Shown: positions 24,001 to 32,884 of the stretch, piece by piece
How positions within the stretch are numbered: the first letter of the stretch is position 1
Layout of the letters: each line of letters begins with the position of its first letter
Assembly (NCBI GenBank): GCA_903813345.2
Contig: CAIIXF020000002.1
Span: 8,765,555 to 8,825,554, forward strand
Length of the DNA stretch: 60,000 nucleotides
Origin: Owenia fusiformis
Lineage: Eukaryota > Annelida > Polychaeta > Sabellida > Oweniidae
Direction: 5' to 3'
Program-made: the position numbers and the translations under genes
The notes under the pieces: generated by a model
What the model saw: only the letters and a program-made list of their open reading frames with translations
Told to the model about the DNA's origin: nothing
Database searches by the model: none

Positions 24001-25340
24001 TTGATTTTCTTAATTGTTACAGGTGTAAATGTCTATGATAGTTTATAAAGCAAAAATGAAAAATAATAATTTTGCAATTTTGACCCCAAAGTAGTAGTAA
24101 TTATGACGTGATTAAAGCTTGAAAGAAATATATTTACAACACTATCTTTATGTAGACATTGAGCATTTGAAATATTATGAAGAAAGATTTGTTTCAAAAT
24201 ACCGGTAGTTAAACTCTGCCTACCTTCATTAGAATTAGGCCGCTTTAGCACATTATCAACTTCACTTTCCAGCCGCTTTACATTTGTATTTTATGGCACT
24301 TGGACTACTCATAGATAAATTATTATATACCTAAAGCTAAATGATACGCACATGAAACTATAACTGCTGGGCTACCAATTCAAGTATTCCGACTCGAATA
24401 AATACATATGTAAGTTTGAATAAAAATAAAGACAGATACATCTATCGAGTGCATTTAAAAAATAATTAAAGTGACGAAACAAAAATACTTTAATAGGTAA
24501 GCCTAGAATGATTTGGCCAAACGGAATAGGTAGGTACTGCATAATAGTTGGACTCCCAACATGTGTAACTAGCTGGAATCGTTTAATAAATTATGTCATT
24601 GAACAAGACATCAATTTGATATGTCAGGGATCATACCTCTTGAATAATTACATATTTATAATATAATTTCGTTTCAGGGAGTTGATCATTTACACGCAAC
24701 ACTGGCATCAGAGGAACGCGGAGTTTCACTAATGAGTGATGGGGCAGAGATCATTCGTGTCAATAAACGATTCTTCCTACAGCACGCACAGAACAATACT
24801 ATGTTGAAAGTTGAAACAATGGTAAGACAAACTCATGACGATGTCACTCGTGTGGTCTTTACGCATGCGCATTCGCACTTTATTTTCTAATATCAGATCT
24901 AGGGACGATGTCAAAATATCGAAATACACCCGGAAGTACAGTATTTTGATTTGAAGTGGAGAATCTCAATACCTTTTTGATGTTTTGAATCGAAATCGGT
25001 AGATTTTATATTTTGAGTGACAGGACAAGTTACATGTGACCAAAGGGAATAGAACACATTTTATATGATTGTTGCAATGCATTTGCTGTAGCTAGACTGT
25101 CCGTCATCATGCTAGAATATAGTACATTGCAGTTTAAAACGACCTTTCCTTCGAAGACATAGCATTTAACTTGAATGGTAATCAATATACCTGTTATTTT
25201 CTGTTTTCCAGTACAAGGAATACATGAGTTTAGATGACGCCCAGCGTGTAGTCTATGACCAGGAGCGTTGGCAGCAATACAAACTAGCTTTAATGAACAA
25301 AAAGACAGCTCAAAAACCTAAAAACACATCAGATAGGTAG
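6145..25340 (+). CDS. CNBD2: Cyclic-nucleotide-binding-domain protein, CNBD2-like (18 exons, 1055 aa)
   Basis: Exons: 6145-7147, 7903-8024, 8810-8866, 13070-13140, 13917-14016, 14743-14903, 15268-15341, 16105-16187, 16502-16585, 17402-17593, 20536-20725, 21176-21234, 21626-21808, 22417-22668, 22800-23027, 23532-23567, 24678-24821, 25212-25340. All junctions are GT-AG and the phases close to 3168 nt. The donor at 20725 is the least certain. Residues 1-334 are a basic disordered head with a 13-residue repeat (GILESRGKSRG, 62-72 and 75-85), an acidic patch (167-191) and four basophilic kinase motifs. A first CNBD spans about 455-600 (DDGRIIAKQGVPPQRFYYFL near 507). A second starts near 600 and seems to finish only at ~935-1005 (LGPGDVFG), after a ~270-residue low-complexity insert. 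In vertebrates CNBD2 is linked to sperm formation. The phosphate-binding Arg of true cAMP sites is not evident in either domain. Family call firm; orthology to CNBD2 likely, not proven. Confidence 0.85.
7157..7480 (+). repeat. Dispersed repeat in intron 1, shared with 45480-45790
   Basis: Starting just after the exon 1 donor, about 310 bp align with 45480-45790 in the same orientation. Shared blocks include AATATTCAAAATTCAGT, TATAAAATCACAAAAAA and GATATTTTCTTTT-like stretches. No coding potential. An unknown interspersed repeat, present in introns of two different genes. Confidence 0.55.
8905..9076. mobile_element. Small inverted-repeat element (MITE) in intron 3
   Basis: TGAGGTAGC then GCATTTGCGAATTTAACTG on the left mirrors CAGTTGAATTCGCGAATGC then TACCTCA on the right. 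The ~170-bp element has a relative at 54541-54662, which shares GATTAA, CTACT and TTATGGCCAAT in the same order. Confidence 0.6.
9471..9674. mobile_element. Copy of a G/C-tract repeat family, 46 bp past the sulfotransferase stop
   Basis: This segment and 54891-55227 share long blocks: GGCCAAATTTTGAAGAAAAT, GGGCCTTC and TTTTAGGGGCCCAAAA, ending in a C-tract, TTGTTGGTTC and GATCCGCC. This copy lacks the left end. It lies directly downstream of the sulfotransferase stop, so that gene's transcript probably ends in or just before it. Confidence 0.65.
9720..11919 (-). CDS. Cytosolic sulfotransferase (SULT family, 3 exons, 301 aa)
   Basis: Exons on the minus strand: 11919-11730, 11058-10777, 10153-9720, with GT-AG borders and 906 nt in frame. 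The enzyme family moves a sulfuryl group from PAPS to hydroxyl or amine groups of small molecules in the cytosol. Landmarks: PAPS loop FPKTGGGW (60-67), catalytic His119 in KTHLP, PAPS-ribose/3'-phosphate residues in STRNPKDVAVS (R140, S148), and the C-terminal RKGIVGDWK (266-274). A dimer motif of the KxxxTVxxxE type follows (K274, T278, E283, with V replaced by S). Length is normal for a SULT and there is no signal peptide or membrane helix. The two Thr that usually follow PKxG are both Gly here. The whole gene lies inside intron 3 of the CNBD2-like gene on the opposite strand. Substrate cannot be told. Confidence 0.9.
12431..12474 (+). repeat. G-rich tract, possible quadruplex
   Basis: At least five runs of three or more G in ~44 bp (AGGGGGATTGTAGGGGGGGG and a GGCGGGTGGTGGG-like continuation). 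The minus strand, on which the sulfotransferase is read, carries the C-rich complement ~510 bp upstream of that gene's ATG. Any regulatory role is conjecture. Confidence 0.45.
14251..14755 (+). repeat. Tandem duplication carrying a decoy exon 6 start
   Basis: Copy 1 (14251-14533) and copy 2 (from 14534) share GCTAGCATTTT, ACACCCCCGGGCCAAC, AGAGAACG/AGAGAGCG-like blocks, CACTTGGCATTT and the acceptor. The true exon 6 acceptor ends at 14742. An equally good copy ends at 14502, followed by the same 12 exon bases (GTTGGGCAGGAG), and then diverges to a stop codon ten codons later. Confidence 0.75.
15564..15636 (+). tRNA. trnR-CCT: tRNA-Arg (anticodon CCT), inside intron 7
   Basis: A 73-nt cloverleaf: acceptor GCCCCTG pairs with CAGGGGT (first pair G-T), the anticodon loop CTCCTAA reads CCT (AGG codons), and the B box is GGTTCGAGTCC. 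A TTTT terminator is close downstream. It lies in the same orientation as the host CNBD2-like gene. Confidence 0.93.
16621..16728. mobile_element. 108-bp MITE, TA-flanked, in intron 9
   Basis: TACAGGGTGTT then CATA on the left is mirrored by TATGAAACACCCTGTA on the right, allowing two mismatches, and TA sits at both borders. The ACAGGGTG end recurs at 1005, 27283, 51871 and 56448, suggesting a mariner-like family of non-autonomous elements. Confidence 0.65.
16975..17075. repeat. Dispersed repeat shared with 31355-31440
   Basis: ATATCACGT, GCTAT, a T-rich gap, then AGAAAGAACAACAT and GGTGG-CT blocks occur in the same order at 31355-31440. Roughly 75% alike by eye; identity of the family unknown. 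Confidence 0.45.
17672..20456. mobile_element. 2.8-kb transposon with ~310-bp terminal inverted repeats, in intron 10
   Basis: The left repeat (17672-~17980) and right repeat (~20150-20456) are inverted copies differing at only about ten sites by eye. The outer end reads AAAGGAGGGCGAGTTGTTTG. The 2.2-kb centre has no transposase, so the element is non-autonomous. It contains a perfect 21-bp inverted repeat (19065-19085 and 19145-19165) and short direct repeats of CACCAACTGCCAAA near 18496-18520. I could not recognise a target duplication. The near-identity suggests recent activity. It makes intron 10 the second longest of its gene. Confidence 0.8.
21053..21137 (+). repeat. Microsatellites (TTTA)n and (TAGGC)n
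   Basis: A run of TTTA units at about 21053-21089 is followed at about 21114-21136 by four TAGGC units. Both lie in intron 11 of the CNBD2-like gene, 40-120 bp before exon 12. Confidence 0.7.
21850..22095 (+). repeat. AGTACT-rich imperfect tandem region
   Basis: Variants of GAGTACT, TAGTACTAA and ATGAGTACTCATAT recur about eight times in intron 13. Units are too diverged to define a clear period. Confidence 0.4.
22201..22416 (+). repeat. 110-bp tandem duplication abutting exon 14
   Basis: Two copies (22201-22310 and 22311-~22412) start with GATCATGAATTAATTTC and run to the exon 14 acceptor at 22415-22416. They differ at only a few bases. Each copy contains AGTCTACCAGA, which resembles the first bases of exon 14 (AAGAGTCTACCAGA). 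Confidence 0.7.
23703..23875. mobile_element. MITE in intron 16 with ~43-bp terminal inverted repeats
   Basis: TCACAGGCTGGTACCGA then TTTATCCGCTGTG on the left mirrors the right end (CACAGCGGACAAATC then CAGCTTGTGA) with few mismatches. GGAGCAT, TTTTATGAAAAATAGCATG and CTCCGTC are repeated twice inside. Confidence 0.65.
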
Positions 25341-25841
25341 CCCTACACAAAAACCCCTCTATGTGAGGGACACATTACTGCAGAATACATCGTTCCGATA
25401 ACTTGCCAAAACCACAATATACATCTACTCAGGGGACAACATCAAGCGACAGGATACATTTTCCGAATTGGACGCCCAAAAAACAGAATATATTCTATAC
25501 AGATACAAGACACTATCAATTGCAATTGGAGAATCGACCTTCTCAACAACGTCAAGAGGATTTATTGAAATCTTACACGCTTATCCGAACAGAATAAGCA
25601 AGGGACAAAATAATAACAATGCAACAGCTTAAGTACAGAATAACTGTTTTTTGTATTTAATAATGTTTTTCCATTGTTATGTTTCTCTTGGGTGCATGAG
25701 ACAAAAAACAATGTCAAAACTTAAAGTTAGATAGGTTTTGAAATATGCCAACGATTTGTGTGCACATGGCGACTCATCAGATCAATACTTCAATACTGCG
25801 CATTATAAGATTATGTTTTTAAAATATAATAATAGTATAAA

Positions 25842-25847
25842 AATAAA
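25842..25847 (+). promoter_or_regulatory. Poly(A) signal of the CNBD2-like gene
   Basis: AATAAA lies about 500 bp past the stop codon in an AT-rich stretch. It is the first good signal followed by a T-rich downstream region. Confidence 0.5.
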
Positions 25848-26233
25848 ACTATTTTTGTGAGGAATTTATTAGTTTTGTGACAATTTTGTAAAATACCATT
25901 GATATGAAATCGACACGAGAAAATGGTAAGTATTGAATACTATTAGGTGTAACTATTCAAAGCCTGACACATTTAATTCACCTCGGCCCACTGTTCCCCT
26001 AATATCTGGATCCGTAACTGTGAATGTACTCGTGCCTAGTGTGCACCTTTAATAAGGGATATTTCATTCAGCCCGTGGTGATCTTGAAATAAAATCATAA
26101 TTAAAAGTAGATTCACGTAAATAATTAAGACTTATTTGATTCTATATGGTTGAAAGAAGAATAACTCATGTTAATTAACAATATGTTTATTTTCAATGTA
26201 TACTTTGTAATTTACATTAAGCAATTAAGGATA
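25848..26233. other. Intergenic, nothing recognised
   Basis: No open frame, RNA gene or repeat was found between the CNBD2-like poly(A) signal and the next transposon. Confidence 0.5.
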
Positions 26234-27111
26234 TACACTCCCCTCCATAAGTTTGGCAACCTTTTTTCCTCATTGAACTACGTGTTAAAGCCTCTTTACC
26301 TTTGAATTTTTATTTACTTAACCTGCGATGAAAAAACTTATACTATTGATGGAAACGTAATTTGACTTTAATTCCAATACCTCCAAATGTTCTCAATTTT
26401 TTTCTCAATTACAATAGGTCGGAAATTGATGATAAATTTGATGAATTTTTGAAAATCGACATTACCATGTTAACCAATGGGAAATGGTAGCTTTGCCGCA
26501 AGTCATATGACAGAATATCCATCCATCCGAGTCCTTGCAAAAAATACGAGTTAGGCAGGCAATTAGATTTGCTAACTTTATTTAACAAAAAATTGATATG
26601 CTTCTTCAGGTTCAACAAAGTTATAGGGCTTTAAAGTCAAAGTTGTTTTTCAAAAAAACTCCCCATTGAAATAACACAGGAGGCGAAAAATTATTTTCAA
26701 AAATGACTTTGAAGCGCTGTAACTTTAATATTCATCAAATAAACTAAACACTTAGTGTTTTAAAAAAGTTAGACAATTCAATTTTCTATATAAAAATATT
26801 TTTTGCTGAATCTTTTACTGAAAAGATATCCTGATTTCTGATTTGCCCTGAACCCTCCATTTCCCATTGGATTACATTGGAATGACGATTTTCAAAAATT
26901 CATCAAATTTATCATCAATTTTTGACCTATTGTAATTGAGGAAAAAAATTTCGAAAATTTGGAGGTATTGGAAATAAAGTCAAATTACGTTTCCATCAAT
27001 ATTATAAGTTATTTCCTCGCCGGTTAAGTAAATAAAAATTCAAAGGTAAAGAGGCTTTAACACGTAGTTCAATGGGGAAAAAAGGTTGCCAAACTTATGG
27101 AGGGGAGTGTA
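26234..27111. mobile_element. Mariner/Tc1-type element with ~260-bp inverted repeats
   Basis: The ends read TACACTCCCCTCCATAAGTT on the left and the exact mirror on the right, with TA at both borders. The arms continue for ~260 bp (shared: CGTGTTAAAGCCTCTTTACC, AATTTATCATCAATTT). The centre has no transposase. End sequence and TA target suit the Tc1/mariner group. Confidence 0.7.
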
Positions 27112-27940
27112 TGTACATGTAAATGGTACAACAAAGTATAAACCAATACACTATTTGATTCTGTACATCTCCCCAATAACCCTCTCTTAAGGGTGAAACT
27201 TGTATCTCTAGTATTTATATATTTAAATATACTGAAAATGTCCCAGATGAGTATCAACATACGAGTATCGTTTTACGAGTACAGGGTGATCAATAAATAG
27301 GGTAAAAGTAACTGGCATTTTGTAAATATTGGTCCAAACATCCTGAAATTTGGTCAGAATATACCTTGTACATTTCTAAATTAAAACATATAAATTCTAA
27401 CTTCTGCCATCTGTTTGGATAATATTATAGTTACTATGGCAACTGGAGTCGGGGGTACCCGGGGCAATTTCATTGCGTCCAATTTGAACAAAAAAATGAT
27501 AAAAAAGCACATCTTTTTCAAACTGAAAAGAAATAAACGTGGGTGTCAGCATTAATTGTATTAATACTTTGTTTACACTGCTACATATTTTCTTGCGAAT
27601 TTGATGTTTGATGTCACGGAAAAGATAAATATATAATGAAAACTGATGTGATCATAGAAAGTCCATGACACAGGTCAATGATGAAAAACAATACCCACAG
27701 AAGAGATTTGATGAGCGCAGAGAGGAAGAAGCTAAGAACGTTTTACATTGCACTGGGATAATGTACCGTCTCAGGCTCACAATGCTATTTTTACGGTACA
27801 AACCACTGAAGCACTGTTTTTCCCACTGTTAGAGGTCATGTACTATACTCTCCTGACTTGTATATCTGTTTTTTAAATAATTTGTTTCTAGTGCAATTAT
27901 TTCTTGTTCCTTTCTAGCATATACATTGTACAATATTTTC

Positions 27941-28122
27941 TTAGACCTCTCAATATTGTACAAAGGAAATTTTGGTTGATATTACAAAAAGTATTCAAAA
28001 TATTAAAACAAAACCCCCAAAATAGATAAAAATTTAGATAAACCTTATTAATTCATTAACAAGAGAGTATTTATTTTTAAAATCAACCAAAATTTCCTTA
28101 ATTACAAAATTGAGAGACCTAA
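27941..28122. mobile_element. 182-bp MITE
   Basis: TTAGACCTCTCAAT on the left is mirrored by ATTGAGAGACCTAA on the right (one extra base). The inner block AAGGAAATTTTGGTTGAT is also mirrored. A TTA/TAA target is possible. No coding sequence. Confidence 0.6.
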
Positions 28123-28347
28123 ACACGTTGTGTTTATGTCGTTTTGTTCTAGTGAGGTTTGGAAAGATGTTTCATTTCGATCATTCCGAACATATGTGAT
28201 ACCAAGAACAAAATAAGTCTCTGATGTGTTTTCTAAAATATTATAGATTTTTTTCAAATCCTATTGTAACCATTCAAAAGATGACCATTAAATTGACTAT
28301 GTGCAAAATTTTTATAATTTTTTGATGACTGGTTGAAGAGAAATGTA

Positions 28348-29239
28348 AGGGAACCTGGGGCAAAGCGGCCCAAAAAATTTAATTTCGAATTGTTCCGTAC
28401 GGGGAATTTTCTTATCTGTCAATCATCACGCACTTTGATGTTCCACTTTATTAATGGGTTGTGGTTTACATTTTTCGAGTGTTTTATACTTGCCTAGGAC
28501 TATCTTCTGTGATTTTTCAAAGGTCGAAAATAATGTCGAGAGAGGGGCAAAACGGCCCATGGGCGGGGCAAAGCGGCCCACCCTCTGTTACATGGGTTTT
28601 AAAAGCAAAATTAATCAATTACAAGACTCGTCCACACACATCTTATCTCAGCCGTTCAAACCTTTGACAGATAAAGTATTCTTAACCGCTACCATAATTC
28701 TAGTCATTCGATATGTGTCGGAGTGAAATAAGGTACAAACCAAATGTTAAAATCGTTAGAACCCGGAAAAAAATTCAACGTTCGCGCCCCCCCCCCCCCC
28801 CCCTATATTTGAAAATCAATTTATCTTGTACAATACGATTTTTGTATGTTATAACCTTTGTGGGCCGCTTTGCCCCAAAGACATGTGAATTTTCAAATAT
28901 ACGTCATTTTAATTTTCCTGATATTTGTAGCTCGAAATTTTTACAAATAAAGAATAAATATGCATACTCTATGTAAAATGTTAAATCAAAACGATATTCT
29001 ATTGCTGTCGGATTTTTTAGAGATTCTCGTGGGAGGGCTAATTTGCAAAAAAAGAGAGTGAAAAGTAGAATTATCTCTTACATAAAGCGAAACGCTGCTA
29101 GGTTAAAATGGGCGGTCGAGAAGGTGGCGGAAATTTCAAAATTCGATTATGTGACTTTTGAAGAACCATCTTTTTATAGTTCAAAAGATATTTCGATGGG
29201 CCACTTTGCCCCACAGGGCCGTTTTGCCCCATGTTCCCT
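28348..29239. mobile_element. ~890-bp element built on GGGGCAAAGCGGCCC motifs
   Basis: The ends are inverted repeats: GGGAACCTGGGGCAAAGCGG on the left and a mirror ending GCCCCATGTTCCC on the right, two to three mismatches. The same GGGGCAAA(A/G)CGGCCCA motif recurs inside at about 28547 and 28566, and inverted at about 28861 and 29198. A pure C tract lies at about 28785-28803. Short frames inside it are not convincing genes. Confidence 0.6.
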
Positions 29240-29457
29240 TATATTCAAAAAGTTCATCATATCGATACCAATCATTTCCCTTCCAAAGTTCCTCTAGCTG
29301 CGTCTCTTCATTTATGCACAGTTGACACCATTTAGCAACACATGCAAGAATATAATCAGTCAGACCTATTTTGGAATGGCCGTGTGAGATGAGTGTAGCG
29401 ATCGCAGGAATTAATGGACGATAATATCATATCTACATTTCTATATAAGTCGCAAAG

Positions 29458-29463
29458 TTTATT
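29458..29463 (-). promoter_or_regulatory. Poly(A) signal of the GPCR gene
   Basis: AATAAA on the minus strand about 175 bp past the receptor's stop codon. Confidence 0.45.
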
Positions 29464-29636
29464 TTCACACTAAAACGACTAATAATACATGTTCATCATA
29501 GATCAATGATGCCATCTGTCATTTATAAAAGTTTCAATTCTTTCATCTAGCATTGACTTTATCAATTTAATTATCAGTGGTATTCATTGGAGAAGATTCT
29601 TTTCAATCAACTTTACCGGGCTTCTCGAAATCAAAA

Positions 29637-30992
29637 TTAGAACGAGACCGAATATGTTTGTTCTTTTTTTTCCTGATGTCTTTGCACTGCATAACCTTGA
29701 ATTTCAAATAAATCACCTGCTGTTCCAGCTACGATTGTCTCATCACCATCAATTTTCCCAGCATTCTCCGGATCACAATTAAGACCAGTTTCTGGTTTGG
29801 TGTTTTTCCTGGTTTCTTGGTGTTGCACTACATTTTCTCTGAACTCAACACGGAGACACTGATGTGACACAGATGGACTAATATTTTCATCTTTACATAA
29901 TGTGTCAATCGTGTCCATAGTTGTTGTGGAGCGGGCTTGTCCAACTGTGTTCCCATCGGTATGCACATAATCCAATTTCGTAGATTTGGACTCTGCAAGC
30001 GTTGAGTCATCGACATCTTCAGAGTACCCGCATTTTCTAAAAAGCCCGTAGAACACCTTTCTGTAACCTTGTGCAAACGCCTTGTGTGTCAGTCCATAGA
30101 TGATACAGTTAACACCGGATGCATTTGCATGCATCAACTGCACGACAACCACATATACAACAACAGGCCATCGGTCAAATGGATCAGCGGCAATAACCAG
30201 GACATACGGCGAGTTCATAATCATGAACATGATAAAGATGATGAACAAGACTTTCGCAATTTTGATTTCTCTATCCATCAATCTGCTTGTGTTTGATTTA
30301 TCATGTGCTTGTAACATCTTCTTTGTTTTGTAAATGTTGTAGAAAATCAGGGAATAGCAAATGGTTACTATAGTGATCGGAACAAAGACACCAGCAAGGA
30401 AGGTTAATGTAAATGCGCGACTTGTTTTCCTGTTCCAAACACAACCAATTGCCTTACGGTCATAAATATATTCTCCCCATCCTTTGAGTACGGCGATGTT
30501 GAGCCAAAGACTGTAGATCCAGACAAATATGTTGATGATGATGGTGTTACGCTTGTTGAAAACCTTGTGGGCAATCTCACTTCTACATATACCAATGTAT
30601 CTGTTAATTGCAATAATGGCAACCAATGCCAGAGACGCCAAACAGCTACTCATGCACACAAATCCTATAGATCCGCATAAAATAGACTTAACAGAAAACC
30701 ACTTCTCGCCCATTACAATGGTCGCAACGAAAGAGGAATTAAGAAAGCCGGCTATAATGAGATCGCAAATCGCAAGATTGACGACAAAATAATTGTGTGT
30801 TCTGTTTCGTAATTGTTTAGTGATTCCAATAGCTGTGATTATCAATAAGTTCCCGCAAGTCCCAAACACAATCAGGAAACATAGCACGGTTAGGAGAACG
30901 ATTGTCTCTACAGGGTGAGAATGCAAATAATGGACGTAATCTGCGGGAATCGTACTATCATTTTTATCTAATGAATTATTCTTTTCCTCCAT
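29637..30992 (-). CDS. Class A GPCR, melatonin-receptor-like (451 aa, intronless)
   Basis: Seven membrane helices span about residues 31-320, after a 30-residue extracellular tail with N-glycosylation sites at N5 and N11. Seen: GN in helix 1 (N48), LAICD in helix 2 (D77), Cys106 and Cys184 for the usual disulfide, NRY in place of DRY (130-132), P262 in helix 6, and NCIIY in place of NPxxY (295-299). The 130-residue Ser/Thr-rich cytoplasmic tail can take phosphorylation. NRY and a non-Pro helix 7 motif occur in melatonin receptors and their invertebrate relatives, so I place it near that group; it could be an orphan receptor such as the moody/Tre1 type. There is no intron, so retroposition or an ancestral single exon are both possible. 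TATA box and poly(A) signal fit. Confidence 0.85.
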   Translation of the reverse strand: MEEKNNSLDKNDSTIPADYVHYLHSHPVETIVLLTVLCFLIVFGTCGNLLIITAIGITKQLRNRTHNYFVVNLAICDLIIAGFLNSSFVATIVMGEKWFSVKSILCGSIGFVCMSSCLASLALVAIIAINRYIGICRSEIAHKVFNKRNTIIINIFVWIYSLWLNIAVLKGWGEYIYDRKAIGCVWNRKTSRAFTLTFLAGVFVPITIVTICYSLIFYNIYKTKKMLQAHDKSNTSRLMDREIKIAKVLFIIFIMFMIMNSPYVLVIAADPFDRWPVVVYVVVVQLMHANASGVNCIIYGLTHKAFAQGYRKVFYGLFRKCGYSEDVDDSTLAESKSTKLDYVHTDGNTVGQARSTTTMDTIDTLCKDENISPSVSHQCLRVEFRENVVQHQETRKNTKPETGLNCDPENAGKIDGDETIVAGTAGDLFEIQGYAVQRHQEKKEQTYSVSF

Positions 30993-31094
30993 CGTCAGGA
31001 TATATATTTTTAATATGATTTGATGATTTTCTGTCCGGACTGTATGTTCCCGAATGTGATGCCGTGGCTCCCTGTTCTCATAATGGCATAGATG

Positions 31095-31102
31095 CTTATA
31101 TA
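31095..31102 (-). promoter_or_regulatory. Candidate TATA box of the GPCR gene
   Basis: TATATAAG on the minus strand about 103 bp upstream of the ATG would place initiation near 31068, giving a leader of about 75 nt. Confidence 0.45.
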
Positions 31103-32742
31103 GGACAAGTGAGTATCATTTAACCAATCATGTGACTCAACGTAAAAAATAGGAATAAAAAAGAAAAAAGTATATAGTCAAACTAAAAGTTAATGTAAAT
31201 CACTTGCTTTGATGGACATATTTGTGATTAATTATGAAAAATCTGTAAACACCTACAAGTACAAAGTGAGTAGCAAACTAAAATGTTTAAACAAAGAATT
31301 GAAAAGATCTATTTCAAAGGTTTCTAAAATGAGTTGATGGTCTCTTGTTTATCCAATTATATCACGTTGCTATATTATGTAAAACTATAAAGCTGCCCAT
31401 TAGAGAAAGAACAACATCTGATAATGTGGTGATGGCTGATATTGTTTGTTTTATTTTTATTATAAAGCCCACGTGTTTTTAAACCGGTCTGCCTTTTAAG
31501 GCTGTTAAATATATAATTGACTTTGCAGCTATATTTACAATCAATCGAAATCGAAAATAGTAATCCATACGACATTTGTGAATGGATAGATATGTTTAAT
31601 AAATATGTATACATGGATTTCAAATATATTTCTATTCGTAACGGAAGTAAAGCAAATAGGACGACCTAAAACATGGGAAATGAGAAATGGGTACACAGTT
31701 ATTTTACAGTAAACAAATAGTTATATAGCTAACAGTAATTATAACCTAATAGTTATATATTCCTTAGACAACGGACAACGTATTTTTATAACACTAATGA
31801 ATGTGGGGTCAGATGAGCCCCCTGGCGTTTCCAAAGTTATAGAAGTACAGTAAAACTAAGTAGAAGTAAAGGTAACATATTAAAGGTCATGCAAACTAGC
31901 TCGAGAAGTGTATTAAATCAAAAAAATGTCAAATGAGGTAAAAAAAAAAAGGTTAAAGTAACGCAGGGAGATTCTTTGTGTTTTTTTCTTTTCAATTAAA
32001 ACATTCTTTTTAGCCAAAAAGGGTGATGAAAGTGATTAAGGTATACTCAGTATAGCCTGTATTGACGTTTAAGAATGTTGACATCGGTTGATCAGTATTA
32101 GCTGAGAAAAAAACACGTTTTAGCGCAAAAGTATCTGCAGAATGGATAACCCCTGGGGAAGATCTAGGGGAGACAAATAATTACTTCTTACCAAAATATT
32201 TCATGGATATATGACCACCAGTATTTGAAAAATACATTTGACTTATATAGCGTATATATTCAAAATAATATGTTCATGAAACTGTTCGTTTATTCAATTT
32301 ACATGCGAAATAAAGACTAGTTTTAGGTATTATGGACAATAAAGTCAGTGACAGTGATCATTTTTTCATTTGCTAAAATGTTTGCATCGTCGACGCTCCC
32401 TTTTAAGGAAATGTTAAATGCATCTGAGGTATTGCAAAATAATCTCATTCTGTCTTTTGTGCCTAAGAATATAATATAAGTGCATTTAGTTGGCTTGATA
32501 CAGAGTACGTCGATTTTGTTTACAATCTTATGTTAATTTGTAATCAAGGTGGTAGTTGTCCCCTTTTTGCTTGATTATTATCTCGTCCTGGATCCTGGCT
32601 ACGCTGCAGATATCTAATAAGTACATATTTGTTTCTTCTTTCATCGGAGTCCATTATAATTTGAATTTTCATTGCAAAATAAGTCTCTCTAATTGACTTG
32701 GTTTTTATCGCCTTTGATCCATGATATCATGCATGTATACAT
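31103..32742. other. Intergenic between two convergent-tandem minus-strand genes
   Basis: AT-rich DNA with no convincing open frame or RNA gene. It holds one diverged copy (31355-31440) of the repeat at 16975-17075. It should contain GPCR upstream control sequence and the MATE gene's 3' flank. Confidence 0.45.
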
Positions 32743-32752
32743 TTTATTTATT
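32743..32752 (-). promoter_or_regulatory. Poly(A) signal of the MATE gene
   Basis: Two overlapping AATAAA hexamers on the minus strand, about 135 bp past the stop codon at 32885. Confidence 0.6.
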
Positions 32753-32884
32753 CCCCCATTGGCGTTCATTATGCCAAATAGCAGTACATAGTATCATCGC
32801 CTGTTGGATCCAAGCTATACTCCTCCTACCACTGAGCATGTATACACATTCTGTCAACAAACGTATATAAACTGGCTCTGGTTT

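Noticed and set aside
27283-27300. ACAGGGTGATCAATAAATAG as an element end
   Set aside because: No matching inverted end was found nearby, so no element was called.
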